A DNA stretch of 64,000 nt from the NCBI GenBank assembly GCA_011634665.1, contig WAEK01000013.1:1-64000 (forward strand), written 5' to 3'. A program made the translations under genes and the position numbers. Shown piece by piece: positions 1 through 11,099 of this stretch (position 1 is its first letter; every line of letters begins with the position of its first letter). Source of the stretch: Mortierella sp. BCC40632 (Eukaryota > Mortierellomycota > Mortierellomycetes > Mortierellales > Mortierellaceae). Below the pieces are notes generated by a model. The model was not told where the DNA came from. It did not search any database and worked only from the letters and a program-made list of their open reading frames with translations.

Positions 1-316
1 ACCAGAGGACCTGAGCTAGGACTCCTCCACGACCTGACCCCCCGAGATAGTCGACGGCGAAGAGGAGTACGAGGTAGAAGAAGTGTTGGAGTACCGAAGG
101 CACAGGAGGCAACACCGATTCCTAGTTCGCTGGAAGGGATACACTAGAGAAGACGATACCTGGGAACCAGTCAAGAACCTAGAGCATTGCCCCGATCTAG
201 TAGAAAAATTTAAAAAGATAATGGGTTGGATTTTTAAAAGGGAAAAGGTGTACCAGTATAAATAGACCCTCCCTCCCCTCTAATAAACAGCAGCTCTTCT
301 GACCCCTTACTGTTGC
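1..316 (+). mobile_element. Gypsy relic 'B': chromodomain tail of pol plus LTR fragment
   Basis: The open frame to the stop at about 263 carries a chromodomain core: FLVRWKGY followed by DDTWEP. This is the C-terminal tail of integrase in chromovirus-type Ty3/gypsy elements, used to target chromatin. Past the aromatic-rich core the frame runs into LTR-like sequence with a TATA box (tataaata near 257) and an AATAAA signal near 281. A related LTR fragment with the same TATA/AATAAA spacing lies at 45541-45640. The window edge removes the rest of pol. At about 317 the LTR is abruptly joined to an unrelated gypsy fragment (family A). Confidence 0.75.
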
Positions 317-995
317 ATGGAGTTTGCATACAATAATTCAAAGAACGCCTCCACTGGATACTCACCATTCTTTCTGAACTATGGTCACAACCCACACGTC
401 CCTTCTTCTCTTGTGACCCCTCCGTCCTCTGATGTCCCAGCAGTGGATGATTTTGTTGCAAGACAGTCCTCTTTCCTTTCAAGAGCAAAAGATGCCATCC
501 TGGAGGCTCAAGGGCGACAAAAGAAACATGCAGACCAATCGCGCCGTCCAGCAACCTTCGAAGTAGGAGACATGGTCATGCTCAAAAGTGAACATATCCG
601 ATTGGCAGCCCACTCCAACAGGCCCTCAAGAAAGCTGGGACCCGTCAATGCTGGACCCTTCAAGATCATCGAGAAAGTGCATGAAAATGCATACAAGTTG
701 GAATTGCCTCCTCAGATGAAGCTACACCCTGTCTTCAACGCTGACTTGCTGATCCAACATCAAGAGTCTCCAGAAGAATTCAGTGATAGAGTGCCAGCAG
801 GGCCCCCACCTGAAATCATTGGAGAAGAAGAGTACGAGATTGAAAAGATCTTGGATGTCAAGAAGGCTGGACGAGGATTCAAGTACCTTGTGTTATGGAT
901 ATCAAAAACAGCTCTCAAGAATGCACCAGAAGTACTCACCGAGTTTGAAGCCCAACGGAAAACGACTTAGATATTTTTTTTCAAGACGGGGAGGA
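317..995 (+). pseudogene. 3' fragment of gypsy 'A' pol (integrase C-terminus and chromodomain)
   Basis: A 217-codon frame (317-970) is collinear with the C-terminus of pol in the full-length A element on the minus strand (25067-25735). It covers the end of the integrase core, the GPF-type module (KLGPVNAGPFKI) and the chromodomain start (EEYEIEKILDVKKAGRGFKYLVLW is read here only as positions 820-900). Compared with the full element it lacks 30 bp after LVLW, which removes KGYPHEEAQW, the heart of the chromodomain. The deletion keeps frame and has tgga at both breakpoints. A purine-rich polypurine tract (gacggggagga, 985-995) abuts the LTR. Confidence 0.8.
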
Positions 996-1156
996 TGAAA
1001 TAGGACAGCCACAGTGCTGCGCCTACCTCTGTACAACATAGTGGCGCGCCACTATCCGCGCCCCCAAATAGTCCCTCAACCTGTATAAATACCCTTCCCT
1101 CACTATCCTTAATAAAGCAGACTTACTCCGACTTCCACGATCGCCTTTTCTATTGC
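996..1156 (+). repeat. LTR of gypsy family A (3' LTR of the 317-995 fragment)
   Basis: Starts TGAAATAGGACAGCC and carries a TATA box (tataaata, about 1084) and AATAAA (about 1111). It matches the LTRs at 23572-23732, 24882-25043, 30632-30793 and 35337-35497. It lacks the final A of the TG...CA end found in the other copies. Confidence 0.85.
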
Positions 1157-1284
1157 TGGTTTACACTTAACACCACCTGGGGTAAAGTTTTGTCTTTACT
1201 CTGCTCGAGGTTTACTTTTTTTTCTGTGTGTAGCGTGCCCTTTCTCTCCACCGCCTGAAGTATGCCCGAGAATACCCCGGATAT

Positions 1285-1355
1285 GATGTAGCCCTCGCCT
1301 GCCCTCTGGCCAATGACCAACGAATGAGAGTTAGACGATTGCTCAGGTGGGAATA
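1285..1355 (+). repeat. Degenerate remnant of LTR family D
   Basis: The stretch with gccaatgaccaacgaatgag and gattgctcaggtggga resembles the internal part of the D solo LTRs at 31977-32469 and 42178-42670. It is short and diverged, and no ends are recognisable. Confidence 0.4.
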
Positions 1356-1379
1356 GTGTCTCCCATTCTTTGGAGATAA

Positions 1380-1619
1380 TGTAACGATCGATTAACTCTT
1401 TTTCTCTATAGGATCACGGGCAACTATCCGCCCCGGCGGATAGAGGAAAGTTTATGCAACTAGACTTTCCGAACGGGACGCGTGCAGAGAGCATAAGTTT
1501 ATTCTCTATAGTATAAAAGAGTTAAAGGGACACGCCCTCTACCAACCAGTCTGCAATAAATCATTACAACTGTCCTGCCCTGCCTCCCTTATCTAAAGAA
1601 CCCTGCATTGTCCTTGACA
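1380..1619 (+). repeat. Solo LTR related to gypsy family C (subfamily C')
   Basis: Runs TGTAACGATC... to ...TCCTTGACA. It contains an imperfect palindrome (ctatccgccccggcggatag), a TATA-like tagtataaaag and a tctgcaataaat polyadenylation block. The same layout is seen in the C LTR at 42717-42978 and, inverted, at 41800-42042. No clean target duplication was found. Confidence 0.65.
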
Positions 1620-2168
1620 CTAACAGACCCATATAGTATTAAATTTATTGTTGTGTGGCTCTTTTGATATAAAATGATATCAAATTTGATAGTTAATATG
1701 AATTTGTTGATTATATATTACCAATAGACGTTTAAATATAATATTACAAATATTCCTATGCAACACAAAGTATCTAGCATAATTCCAACACATTTACAAT
1801 CACTTTCAAAATAAATTAATTCTATACAGTGTTGCGAAAATGAGTTTTACATCGATGTAACTCAGAACTTGATGTCGATACCCGACGCGAATGCTGATAA
1901 TCAATCTATACTTACTTAAAATATTCATTGTAGGGAAATATACTATAACTAAATAATAGTATATTATATAAAACAGACAAATATTAATTTAATCTATAGC
2001 GCCTTTTCCAACTCTTTAATGACATTTCACCGGGCAGCTTAGTCATACCTCCAAGTAGCTTAAAAAGAGTGAAAAAAAAATAAACCAATAACAAAAAATA
2101 ATCAGACTAACATTATTGATTGAAAAAATTCCACTTTTAGAGGTAAAACGATATATCAAAAGATATTA
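1620..2168. other. AT-rich stretch without a supported gene
   Basis: About 550 bp of strongly AT-rich DNA with no plausible ORF or recognisable repeat. It abuts the outer end of the left Helitron-like unit. The comparable AT-rich block at 16073-16930 abuts the outer end of the right unit, but the two flanks are not copies of each other. Confidence 0.6.
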
Positions 2169-2170
2169 CA

Positions 2171-2207
2171 AGTCGAGTGCCCGTGGCTTCGCCACGGGCA
2201 CTCGACT
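2171..2207. repeat. Perfect 17-bp hairpin at the outer end of the left unit
   Basis: The two arms of the perfect palindrome (gtgcccgtggc and its complement, extended to 17 bp) surround the loop ttc. The same hairpin with two stem mismatches closes the right unit at 16034-16070. On the minus strand it is followed by ACTTGT. Confidence 0.85.
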
Positions 2208-2519
2208 CAGGCCTATGATAGTCATTCCTTCTTTCCTTGTTTCTAAGATTTTATTATAATATTATTTAATTTTTGCTGCAAGAGAATTTAAAGTGAATGA
2301 GCTTACCGCGAGGAAACGCCTCGATAGGGATGACCATGGTAGTCAAAGGCGAAGAGCAAAGGGAAAGAATGAGTTGGTGAGAAAAAACATGCCTGGAAAC
2401 TTGATCTCAGGGACGCTGAGTATTTATTCAGTTTCCTGTCCGACAGGAGGCTATAAATAATGTAACTGCGGTGATGTGCATGTGCCCAGGGCACTGCTCC
2501 TCTGATATGGTCTCCCACC

Positions 2520-2760
2520 TAGTGTTTTTTAACGCGACCAACCAACTCACCGAATTAACTCAACTCAAAAGTTGAGTTGAGTTAAGTTGAGTTGAGTTGA
2601 GGTGAAAGAGGTCGATTCGATAACAGAGTGTAGATGCCCTGAGTTGAGATGAGTTCAACTTTTCAAATCATGAGTTGAGATGAGGTCAAACTTTCGACTC
2701 ATGACTTGAGTTGAGTTGAGTTGATCCTCTAACTCAACTCAACTTGACTAATGGGAAGCA
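2520..2760. mobile_element. hAT-like MITE, family M3 (GTTGA-rich), copy c
   Basis: It starts TAGTGTTTTTT and ends ...ATGGGAAGCA, which is slightly eroded compared with ...GGGAAACACTA in other copies. The flanks carry an exact 8-bp target duplication CTCCCACC (2512-2519 and 2761-2768). The interior consists of inverted runs of gagttgagttgag / ctcaactcaac. Confidence 0.8.
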
Positions 2761-3344
2761 CTCCCACCATTGATCACAAGTCGAACCGCAAGGTTATATA
2801 AAGCAGAAAGTAGGAGACTGGGTGTACATTACTAATCCTCTATCGAATCCATCCCCCTATCTTTTTATCTCCTAGACACACGCTGAAACTCAATCTCTCT
2901 CATATTTGTTTATTATATTATTTTTTTTTTGCGTATCTCTCATTTTTCTTTCTCTTACTCTTTCTTTCACTACCCTTCTCTTTCCTTCTTTCTTTCTCGC
3001 TCTCATTCTATCGCAGCATTTCTTTTATTTTCATTCTAACTTTCTAAAGGGACGTGGAGGAGGGAAGGCAGCGAAGCCAGGTGAAATGGGGATTAAGAGT
3101 CAGTGCAGGCGCACTATAGACTATCGCTATCATATCAGTCTGTCTGTCTGTCTGTCTGTCAGTCTTCTCTAAGTTCTTTATTAAATATATTATATTAATT
3201 TTCCCGTCATTGTTGTAAGAATTGTCACAGAGATTGTTCTGAAGTTGTTCCTTATATTCTTGGTCATATTCCAGGTCTTCGCGTAGAGAATCCTTGTCAA
3301 TTTGCTAGTCTACTCATAAGTAATACTCATGTTTGAAACTCAAT

Positions 3345-3760
3345 TCAACATTTTATCTTTATGCAAGAGCATAGAGATGTAATGGATGAATGTCGTTCAT
3401 GAGAAGCAATGACATAGATATACTGAAGCGTCTTCAGGCATTTCAAAACCGACCAGGTCCACATGTTTTCAAAGGGGCAATCTATGCACTCAAATGGAAC
3501 CAACCAACTAGATAGCTCATATAATTGAAAATTATATAAGTTGAAACTGCTAATTATTACTCTAACTTCATCACGGATAGAAACAGTGATGTAGCAAAAG
3601 ATTTCAATCCTTGATTGATGGATGGTATTGTCTGCTGATCTTGGGTCGTGAGGAGGAGGGGACGCCAAACCTGAGAAATGGGGGACAATACTGAGTTCGA
3701 TTACCTCAAAAAGTATAACAATACACGTTCTATATCTATTTTGATCTAAAGTGGTCTGCG
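3345..3760 (-). pseudogene. Decayed coding segment in the left unit
   Basis: A 107-codon frame (3668-3345) contains DPRSADN, SIRDE, LSSWLVPFE, TWSVLKCLKTLQYIYV and IASHERH. The counterpart in the right unit (13150-13570, plus) keeps DPRSADN, STRDEEG, TWSVLKYLKTLQYINV and IASHERHVSIAFPTHLYAL, but with frame breaks. Downstream both copies share an acidic stretch (LREDxEYDQEY). The conservation across two diverged copies suggests a captured or element-encoded protein now broken. I do not recognise the family. Confidence 0.4.
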
Positions 3761-3934
3761 AAAGTGTTGAAATTGCAGCACTTTTGTGATTACTCTCTGT
3801 TCCAAGACACAGTGCTATCGCAATTGAAAGAAAGGGTTGTCTGGCCGTTGGGTTTCATTCCGGTTTCATCTGTGACAGGAATCTGCTCAGCATGATATCA
3901 AACCATGATTTCAAAAATATCCAGTCCATTCATA

Positions 3935-5123
3935 CACTTTGTTTGAAATAGCATTCTTTTCAGCTCCGCTTCTCTTTCTCAACCAACTCTTTATCTTTCA
4001 GCACGGCTCTTCAGCACTGTATTCTCCTCTCCTGCTGTTTCAATCATTAACAGAACACCAATCCAAAATGAGACGGCTCTCCCAAGAAAAGATCAACAAT
4101 GTCAAGACTCTTCTTCGACACGGAAGGTCGATCCGTCAGGTGGCAAATGAGCTTCATATCTCCCTTGCAGCTATCGATAAGATCAGGAACGAGGACAAGG
4201 AGAATATTCCTGATCCGATAATAGGTCGTCCTAAGAAAGTTTGCGATGCCACTAGGAGGATGCTTATTCGCCAAGTGGACAGTGGTCAAATTTCAACTGT
4301 TCTCGAGGGAAAGCAGCTCGTTCTTGGAACAGACGGAGTTGACGTTCACATAGAGACAATCAGGAAGTATCTGAAAAAAGATAGTCTCTATTCGTATGTC
4401 AAGCGCAAGGAACTTTATCTGACGAAGAAGCACAAGCAAGATCGAGTCCGGTTTGCCAAGGATCACTTGCACTGGACGGTGGAGGACTGGAAGAACGTTA
4501 TGTTCTCCGACGAGACTGTAGTTAGTAGGATGGGGTCCTACGGAAGGAAGCACTATTACTCTCGAAAACGAAACAAAGGCAAGCGAGAACATCACAAGAT
4601 AGGAGTTCCACAGGGTGGAGGAGGGAAAAATTATGATGTGGGGTTGCATTACATTTTTTTGGCGTAGGGGACTCCAAGTGGATCAAGGATAGGATCAATT
4701 CGCAAGTGTATCAGGAGATACTCGATGACTATGTAATCGCTTCTCGCAACTGGTGGCAAATGGACGCTGCAAGTTTTCTTTTTCAACAGGACAACGCCAA
4801 AGTTCATACTGCACGTATTATCCAAGACTTCTTCAGACGCAGAAGAATTCGACGACTTGAGTGGCCTGCAAACTCTGCCGACCTCAACATCATTGAGCAT
4901 GTATGGGCATACATCAAAAAGGGCTCTGGATAGATACGAAACGACTGCACCAAATCTACAGACCTTGTGGGAAAGAATCGATCATATCTGGGGATCGATC
5001 CCAGATGATTTCCTCCATTCATTGTATGAGAGTCTTCCTAGTCGAATGGAGAAAGTGATACGACTGAAAGGGTGCCAAATAAATTGAAACTAGAATTGGT
5101 CCGACTCCATCAAACAAAAAGTG
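3935..5123 (+). mobile_element. Tc1/mariner element T1
   Basis: The outer ends are inverted: CACTTTGTTTGA at 3935 and its counterpart aaacaaaaagtg at 5112-5123, each flanked by TA (cata before, ta after). A second TTCAAATAAAGTG repeat lies at 5130-5142, so the right boundary is uncertain by about 20 bp. The element carries a broken transposase (next entry). Closely related elements share this end, for example T3 at 39921-41667. Confidence 0.7.
4068..5087 (+). pseudogene. Tc1-family transposase, two frameshifts
   Basis: The start ATG at 4068 gives MRRLSQEKI, followed by an HTH (HGRSIRQVANELHISLAAID, about residues 18-37). The catalytic triad is present but spread over three frames: VMFSDET (first D, about 4500), QQDNAKVHTA (second D, about 4785) and DLNIIEHVW (E, about 4890). 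The second D and the E are 34 residues apart, the DD34E spacing of Tc1. Frame is lost near 4627, just after PQGGGGK in an A run, and again near 4920 after AYIKK in another A run. The C-terminus ends KGCQIN at 5087. The close relative at 39985-41154 has the same order of motifs in one frame apart from a MITE insertion. Confidence 0.85.
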
Positions 5124-5149
5124 TAGTGATTCAAATAAAGTGTTCGAAT

Positions 5150-7400
5150 TGAGTGAAGAAATAGAGGGTGTTTATATCTTGACCAAATCTTTTTCAAATC
5201 GATTGACATACAGCCAAAATAGAGACCATCAGCCAAGCAATCTACCATTTAAAAAAGAGAATCGCATAAGTTAAACTGAGCGAGGGAGGAAAACTGATAT
5301 AGCAAAACAGAAAACATGCGAACAATTACGCTGACCATTATAGAAGGACAGGTTGGATATTGTTGCGGATTCATCGCAAATACTGCTGGCTAGAATGCAT
5401 ATCCTCGAGGCATCCTTCTCAGATCAAACCTTAGCTGATTGAACCTTGGATGAAATAATAAAAAAAATAAAAAAATAAGAGACATATCTTTGAAGTGAGG
5501 AGAGATAGAAGGAGGTAAGATGATAGAAAAGAGATCTGAAGTCAAGGACAATGTGAAAGGGCCTACTCTGTATCATATCGCTCATTAAATGCTACGCTGA
5601 TTTGAGTAGCATGAGGCGATGAAGGGTAGAAGGCGGTGGAGACAAAAGTGAAGTAGTGGACACTGAAAATTTAGGTACAAAAGGAAAGATATGGCTTAAT
5701 AGAATGTTGTGAAATCACCTATACTTTTTTTGAAGTCTCCCAATCTCTATGAGTGGTGAGTGTGTATTTGTGTGGGCTTAAAGGTAATTTAACTTTACAT
5801 TTAGTTGGTTACTCGAGATGATTCCGACATTTCTTAGTCAAACTGGGGCAACAATTGCAAAGACACAGGGTAATTAGTGTTGATTCTTATTCCTGTTGTT
5901 AATATATTTTTGTAATGTGCAATGAGCGGGGGAAGAAGTTTAAGAAATAAAAGTGTTACGTGGGAAAGAAAGATAGGGAGAGTAGTGTGTCTGAATGATA
6001 TGGATTTAATAACACTATTACCCTACTCTATCCAGGTTGGGCTCAAACTTGAAGGAGCACATGGAGACATTAATTTCTGCCGAATCTTTCTCAAACAGAA
6101 AAGTAGATTCATCACAGAGATTCATCCGAGTATGAAATAGTTTGATTCAAAGTGTGCTTATGTATGGATACTCGAATGATTAAGGTGGAGCCATAAATAT
6201 ATTATCTATTATATTATTATTGTTTCCTATTCCTTTTGCTGTATAAAGTAATAAATGAAAATAGATCCACTCAATTCCATGGCTCAGAAGGAGCTCCAGT
6301 AAAACATTCCACATTATAAGTAGGGATGGCCCACTTTATTGAAGTGGTAATAGGGTAGTCTCCGAAATCAATAATGCTACTAACATTAGGCTTTTATGTT
6401 TCATTTCAAACAATTATAGCAAATTTAATGGTTCACAGGAGGATAATATTGTATTCATGTGATAGGCAGCTAGGCAACTTTGAACCGAAAAGAAAAATAA
6501 TAAAAGAGATTGAATGAGGGTGATTGTGTGCAAACGAGAGGAAAAGAGTGTGGAAAATAAATATTTTTATGATAATGACTAAAATCCACCAGTATCAAAG
6601 CCGTTACGCTCTCTACGGAGATGCCATCAAACCCAGTTCTGCACTATTCTTTTTCATGGAGCTGCTCCCAGTCTCTCCGTTGATAATACTCTACAAAATA
6701 GCTCTAACCACCTTTGGCTAATTCTACACTCATCTTTACAAAAAATAAATAAAAAATATTAAAAAAATGGACGTCCCTTCCCATGTCATTACCTTTGAGG
6801 AGCTTTAAACATGTACTTCTTGCAACAAAATAGAAGCAATGAAAGCTAACTTATCGATGTTAATGGTGAGTACATGTTCAAATAACTACACTCAAAATCG
6901 CTCAGTATATAATGAAATGGAGACCATACACCTCTTGGGTCTCCTAGATGTCTCTCTCTCATATGCAATTGCCGTATTTCTGTTATCAATAAGCAAATTG
7001 AATATCCGGAGCTGTTTCTATTTGTTGAATAAAAGGAAACATAGAGAATGAAGCTCATTTTAAGACAGTATTCAATTAAAGTCAATACTAGCGTAGAAAC
7101 AAATAGAAACACAGTGTGACCAACCACATATAGAGAAGGTTCTTACGTGCATGGTTGCAGGCGACTACATGAAAACGGGAAAGAAATTAGGCCTTTGCTA
7201 TAATGATTTAAGGCGAGCAATGCTGAAATGTAAACTCAAAGGTGTATGAGGATGGCGAGGGACGGCTGTGTGAATAAGGATAGGTTGTTGAAGGGAAGAG
7301 GGAGTAGGAGAGGATAAGAAAGAGATTGAGGAGGAGTTCAGAGCTGGAGGAGTGCGATTAAGGAAGGGGAAGGAGTTCATAAAAAAAAAACAAATAATAT
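5150..7400 (-). other. Non-coding body of the left unit
   Basis: No supported gene. The stretch is recognisable as the inverted, diverged counterpart of 11100-12970. Short shared landmarks are gagtaggggtaaaagtga / tattaccctactc (about 6020 versus 12425) and gaaggagctccag (6288 versus 12165). Poly-A and poly-T runs here are short, whereas the right copy has runs of 17-38. Confidence 0.5.
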
Positions 7401-7595
7401 ATGTGGGGAACACCTCACATGATGTACCATGACATGTCACAGAATACAGTGAATTCTTTGCTCAGCCAGGTGATTGCTCGTGAGAAGATTTCTGACCCAC
7501 ATGGACTGGATTATCCTCATATAGACAGATCCACTCGATCTTTTGTACTTTTGCAAGGCTATGACGGCATGCATTGCATGGCCCTCATTTGCTGA
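7401..7595 (+). pseudogene. Conserved 60-residue ORF fragment of the unit (left copy)
   Basis: The frame ends YHDMSQNTVNSLLSQ ... YPHIDRSTRSFVLLQGYDG ... ALIC. The right unit (11066-10800, minus) keeps about 43 of 57 residues: YHDLSQNTVHSVLSQ ... FPHLDRSSRPFVLLQGYDG ... ALFC. A third partial copy lies at 39165-39297. Most changes are conservative, but I do not recognise the domain and there is no evidence of expression. Confidence 0.35.
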
Positions 7596-8060
7596 GGAGC
7601 AAGAATATACTCTACAGAATGAAATAAGATGGTTTTTTTTAAGAAACTATGCCAGTGTACATGAGTCCAGGGCAAGAGAGAGTTGATCCTTTTCTATGAT
7701 ACTTTAGTAGGTATCTGAGTAATCAGATAAGAGATGTTTGAGAGGACCTGACTACTCGGTGAAGGAACTCTTTGTATGTCTGTGATACCTCTTTGGGATT
7801 TTCAATTAAGTATTGAAAAATTCTACCCAGCTACGCCCTATACAATAAGAATACTTGTCTATTTTTGAGTTTTTCATAAGGGTTCTTGGATGTAAAACGA
7901 AATTTTAATGGATGAAAGATATTCATTTTCAAAGGAGCGTTTAATTATTCACCTTGATAAGGGCATGGGGTCAATTCAGACGAGGCATCTTTATGTATTT
8001 TCCGTATTTGGGCATCTATATAATTGTAGGCTGTTCAAAAAGCAAAACTGATGTGATTGA

Positions 8061-8354
8061 GAAAGAGAGATTTCGTGTATGTGTTTGTGTGTGAGGTTTT
8101 GTAAGGATTTGAGTGATTACTAACAAGACAGAGTGGTTTGGGGGAGGGATTTAATAAATATTAGTGTGTAACATTAAGAAACCTACTTTTTACTCTATTA
8201 TACCTTGTATTATTAAACTTTGCAACTATGGTATGCGATCAATATCCGTTGACCAGTGTATTAGGTATATACACATCATGGAAATGAATATTTTATGACG
8301 GAATTTCTTGTGGGAATGCGACTTGGATATATTCTAAGAGTACCTGAGACCATA
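8061..8354. other. Spacer between the left unit and Tc1 element T2
   Basis: About 300 bp with no plausible gene or repeat. Confidence 0.5.
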
Positions 8355-9960
8355 TAAAGTCCTCCACTTGGATGATCAACCAAATCAAGATTTTGCCTAA
8401 TCTCTTCCATCTCTCATCTCCCATCATAGCACCCCACGTCAAGACTTCTTACAATATTCCCACGACCTTCACCTCTTTTTTTATTCTCAGTGCTTGCCTC
8501 TGTAGATTCGCTATAGTGAGCAAAGTGTAGAATTCTCAATGGATGCTCATTGATCAATCAGGTGCATTTCAGATACTTGCTAATTATGTTCTAGATTCAT
8601 GCTTCAGTATTTAGTTTGTCCTCCTCTGCTTTGGAGAACTGCTTTGATTCGTCTCGGCATACTCTCATAGAGCTTGTGGAGGTAGTCTTCCGGATGATTT
8701 CTCCAAATGCCCTCCACACGTTCCCAGAGTATGTCTGTATCAGCTGGGTCAATGCGATACAGGTTGAGAAGGCGCTTGATGTGGCTCCAGACTTACTCCA
8801 TGATATTGAGATCAGGAGAGTTGGCTGGCCTCTCAAGAAAAGTAAATCTCTGCTTGGCAAACCATCTCTTCATGATTTTTGCAGTATGGATCTTGGAGTT
8901 GTCTTGTTAGAAAAAGGACTGTTCTGGATCCATGCCTCCATATAAAAATGATTCTGTAACATGACTCTCAAGAACAGTGAGGTAGAGTTCCGAATTCAGG
9001 TTGCCTTCGATCCAGTCTAGATCTCCGGGGCGTTCATAGGTGATATACCCCCACACATTTATCTTCCCACCTCCAGCCTGTGGAGTCCGCCGTATCTTAT
9101 GGGTCTTCTGTCGGTTATGTTCTACATTGCTATAGTAGAATTGTCTGCCAAAGGATCCTATGCGACTGATAATGCTCTCATAAGAGAACATCACACGCTT
9201 CCAATCGTCTACTGTCCAGTCTTTGTGCTCCTTTTCGAATTTACACCGTGCTTTGATGTGGTGTGGCCACAGATATGGCCTCTTCTGCTTCACGCGTGAC
9301 TTGACTCTTATTTTTCTGAGATTCCTATGGACTGCCTCTACCCCAATAGAAACCCCATCTGTCGATTGAATGAGCTGATGGCCTTCACGGAGTGTTGTAA
9401 TTTCACCCGATTTAAGTTGACGTGCCACCATGTCCAATGTCCTCGGAGGGATCTTGAAAGGAGGCCCTCTTTTGAATGGAGGAATGTTTTCGTTGTGCTC
9501 ATTGCTGATGTTAACTGCTGATCCGATGGAGATTCCAACAGATCTTGCCACTTGTCGAACTGATTTTCCCTGAATGAGCTGATGGGTAGCATCGACTCTT
9601 TTATTTGGAGGAATTCTCCTTGGTTTCTTTTGAAAGTTTTGCACCGCATTCAGCATTGCGCTTCATGCTGGAGAGAGAAAATAAGTGACTATAAAAAAAG
9701 GAATGAGGAATGAGAAGGGATGATGAAGGGAGCAAATGGTCCTTCAAATGGTTATGTTCCTTTAATAGAGGGTCTCAAGGTTACCGGGGACCACTTTTCT
9801 ATGAAGTAATGTTCTCTCATGCCTAGATAAAGGAGTTCAAGAGGAAGGGCAGACAAATATCTGAAAGAACTCTTATGATGGGATGCTATGATGGGAGATG
9901 AGAGATGGAAGTGATAAGGCTAAATCGTGATTTGGTTGATCATCCAAGTGGAGGACTTTA
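8355..9960 (-). mobile_element. Tc1/mariner element T2 with 77-bp terminal inverted repeats
   Basis: The inverted repeats lie at 8355-8431 and 9884-9960. They start TAAAGTCCTCCACTTGGATG, are about 77 bp long and differ at only a few positions. TA dinucleotides flank both sides (8353-8354 and 9961-9962). At 1606 bp it is the most clearly delimited Tc1-type element in the window. It sits between the two head-to-head units. Confidence 0.9.
8597..9656 (-). pseudogene. Tc1-family transposase of T2 with mutated catalytic Asp
   Basis: The N-terminus is MLNAVQNFQKK with an HTH (GKSVRQVARSVGISIGSAV). The region equivalent to the first catalytic motif reads VMFSYES where its relatives have VMFSDET, so Asp is replaced by Tyr. 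After MDPEQSFF (about 8907) the frame breaks. The second-Asp motif QQDNSK-like and the DLNIMEYVW-like glutamate segment are in shifted frames at about 8800-8900. The C-terminus (LWERVEGIWRNHPEDYLH-like, 8640-8740) is again in another frame. It cannot encode an active transposase. Confidence 0.8.
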
Positions 9961-9962
9961 TA

Positions 9963-10329
9963 TTGGAAAATCATTTTTTATCCAAATCTCATTCTTCCTT
10001 TTTGCTAAGCTTGTGGTTGCCCCGGTCATATTAATGGAAGAATTTCTCTTACAATTCTCATTTTCATTACCTTTGCAGTTAACAACAAAATATGTGAAAT
10101 AAAAATTACCAAATCAGGAGATTTGTGAAATTGGCGATATGGCTGATTCTCTCTTCTTTCTAATGTTTAGAGTAGATATTGTTGAAATGCACGACAATAT
10201 AATAATTATATATATCAGGAGATTCCTAGTTAAATATATTGATTGGCCAATAATTCTTTCATATACTATAGTCGTATTTTTTGACAAATTGAATTGATTA
10301 TTCTTCTGGAAAGTGTTTGATTTCTCACA
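9963..10329. other. Spacer between T2 and the right unit
   Basis: AT-rich, with no plausible gene. The last base before the unit is A, the expected 5' flank for a Helitron-type insertion. Confidence 0.5.
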
Positions 10330-10799
10330 TCTATATAATGACGCACGTAACTGACACAGCCTAAAAAGGTATCGATGCCCAAATAAGGAAAATCTCTTAA
10401 GATGCCCCTTCTGAATCGACCCCATGTCCTCATCAAAGTGAATGAACAAATGCTCCTTTGAAAATGAATCACTTTCATCCATTAAAAGGTCGTTTTTCAT
10501 TCATGAACCCTCGAGAAAAACTCGAAAATAGAATCCTATCCTTATTGCATAGGGCGTAGATGGGTAGACTTTTTTTTTTATCATTTATTGAACATCCCAA
10601 AGAAGGTATCACAGACTTACAAAGAGTTCCTTCACCGAGTAGTCGGGTCCTCTCAAACATCTCTAATCTGATTACTCAGAAACCTACTAAAGGATCATAG
10701 ACAAGGCTCAACTCTCTCTTGCCCTGGACTCATGTACGCTGGCATCGTTTCTTGAGAAAAGACCTGCTTATCTCATTCTGTAGATTATGTTCTTGCTCC

Positions 10800-11066
10800 T
10801 CAGCAAAAGAGGGCCATGCATCGCATGCCATCATAGCCTTGCAAAAGCACAAAAGGTCGAGAGGATCTGTCTAAATGAGGAAACTCCAGTCCATGTGCGT
10901 CAGAAATCTTCCCACGAGCAGTCTTCTGGCTGAGCACAGAATGCACTGTATTCTGTGACAGGTCATGGTACACCATGTGAGGTACGCCCCTTTTTTTTTT
11001 TTTTTTTTTTTTATAGCACTCCTTTCCCTTCCTTGAACACACTCCACCTTTCTTTCTTTCTTCCAT
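10800..11066 (-). pseudogene. Conserved ORF fragment of the unit (right copy)
   Basis: The frame includes VPHMVYHDLSQNTVHSVLSQ, KISDAHGLEFPHLDRSSRPF and LLQGYDGMRCMALFC and ends at a TGA. It is the counterpart of 7401-7595. The upstream Lys-rich part is translated from a 23-bp homopolymer T run and is not credible as protein. Function unknown. Confidence 0.35.
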
Positions 11067-11099
11067 CCTCCAGCTCTAAACTCCTCCTCCTCCTCTTTC

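Larger units (their letters stand above)
2169..8060 (-). mobile_element. Left copy of a multicopy unit with Helitron-like ends (minus orientation)
   Basis: Aligning this stretch with the reverse complement of 10330-16072 shows collinear homology throughout. Shared blocks are at 2290-2510, 2770-2880, 3050-3720, 5990-6060, 6290-6700, 6900-6990, 7190-7620 and 7900-8040. The outer (3') end has a perfect 17-bp hairpin (2171-2207) followed on the minus strand by CTTG and then T. The inner (5') end is blurred near 8040-8060. The copy is interrupted by a MITE (2520-2760) and a Tc1 element (about 3935-5123). No Rep/helicase ORF is visible, so if it is a Helitron it is non-autonomous. An alternative is an old inverted segmental duplication. 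Confidence 0.5.
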
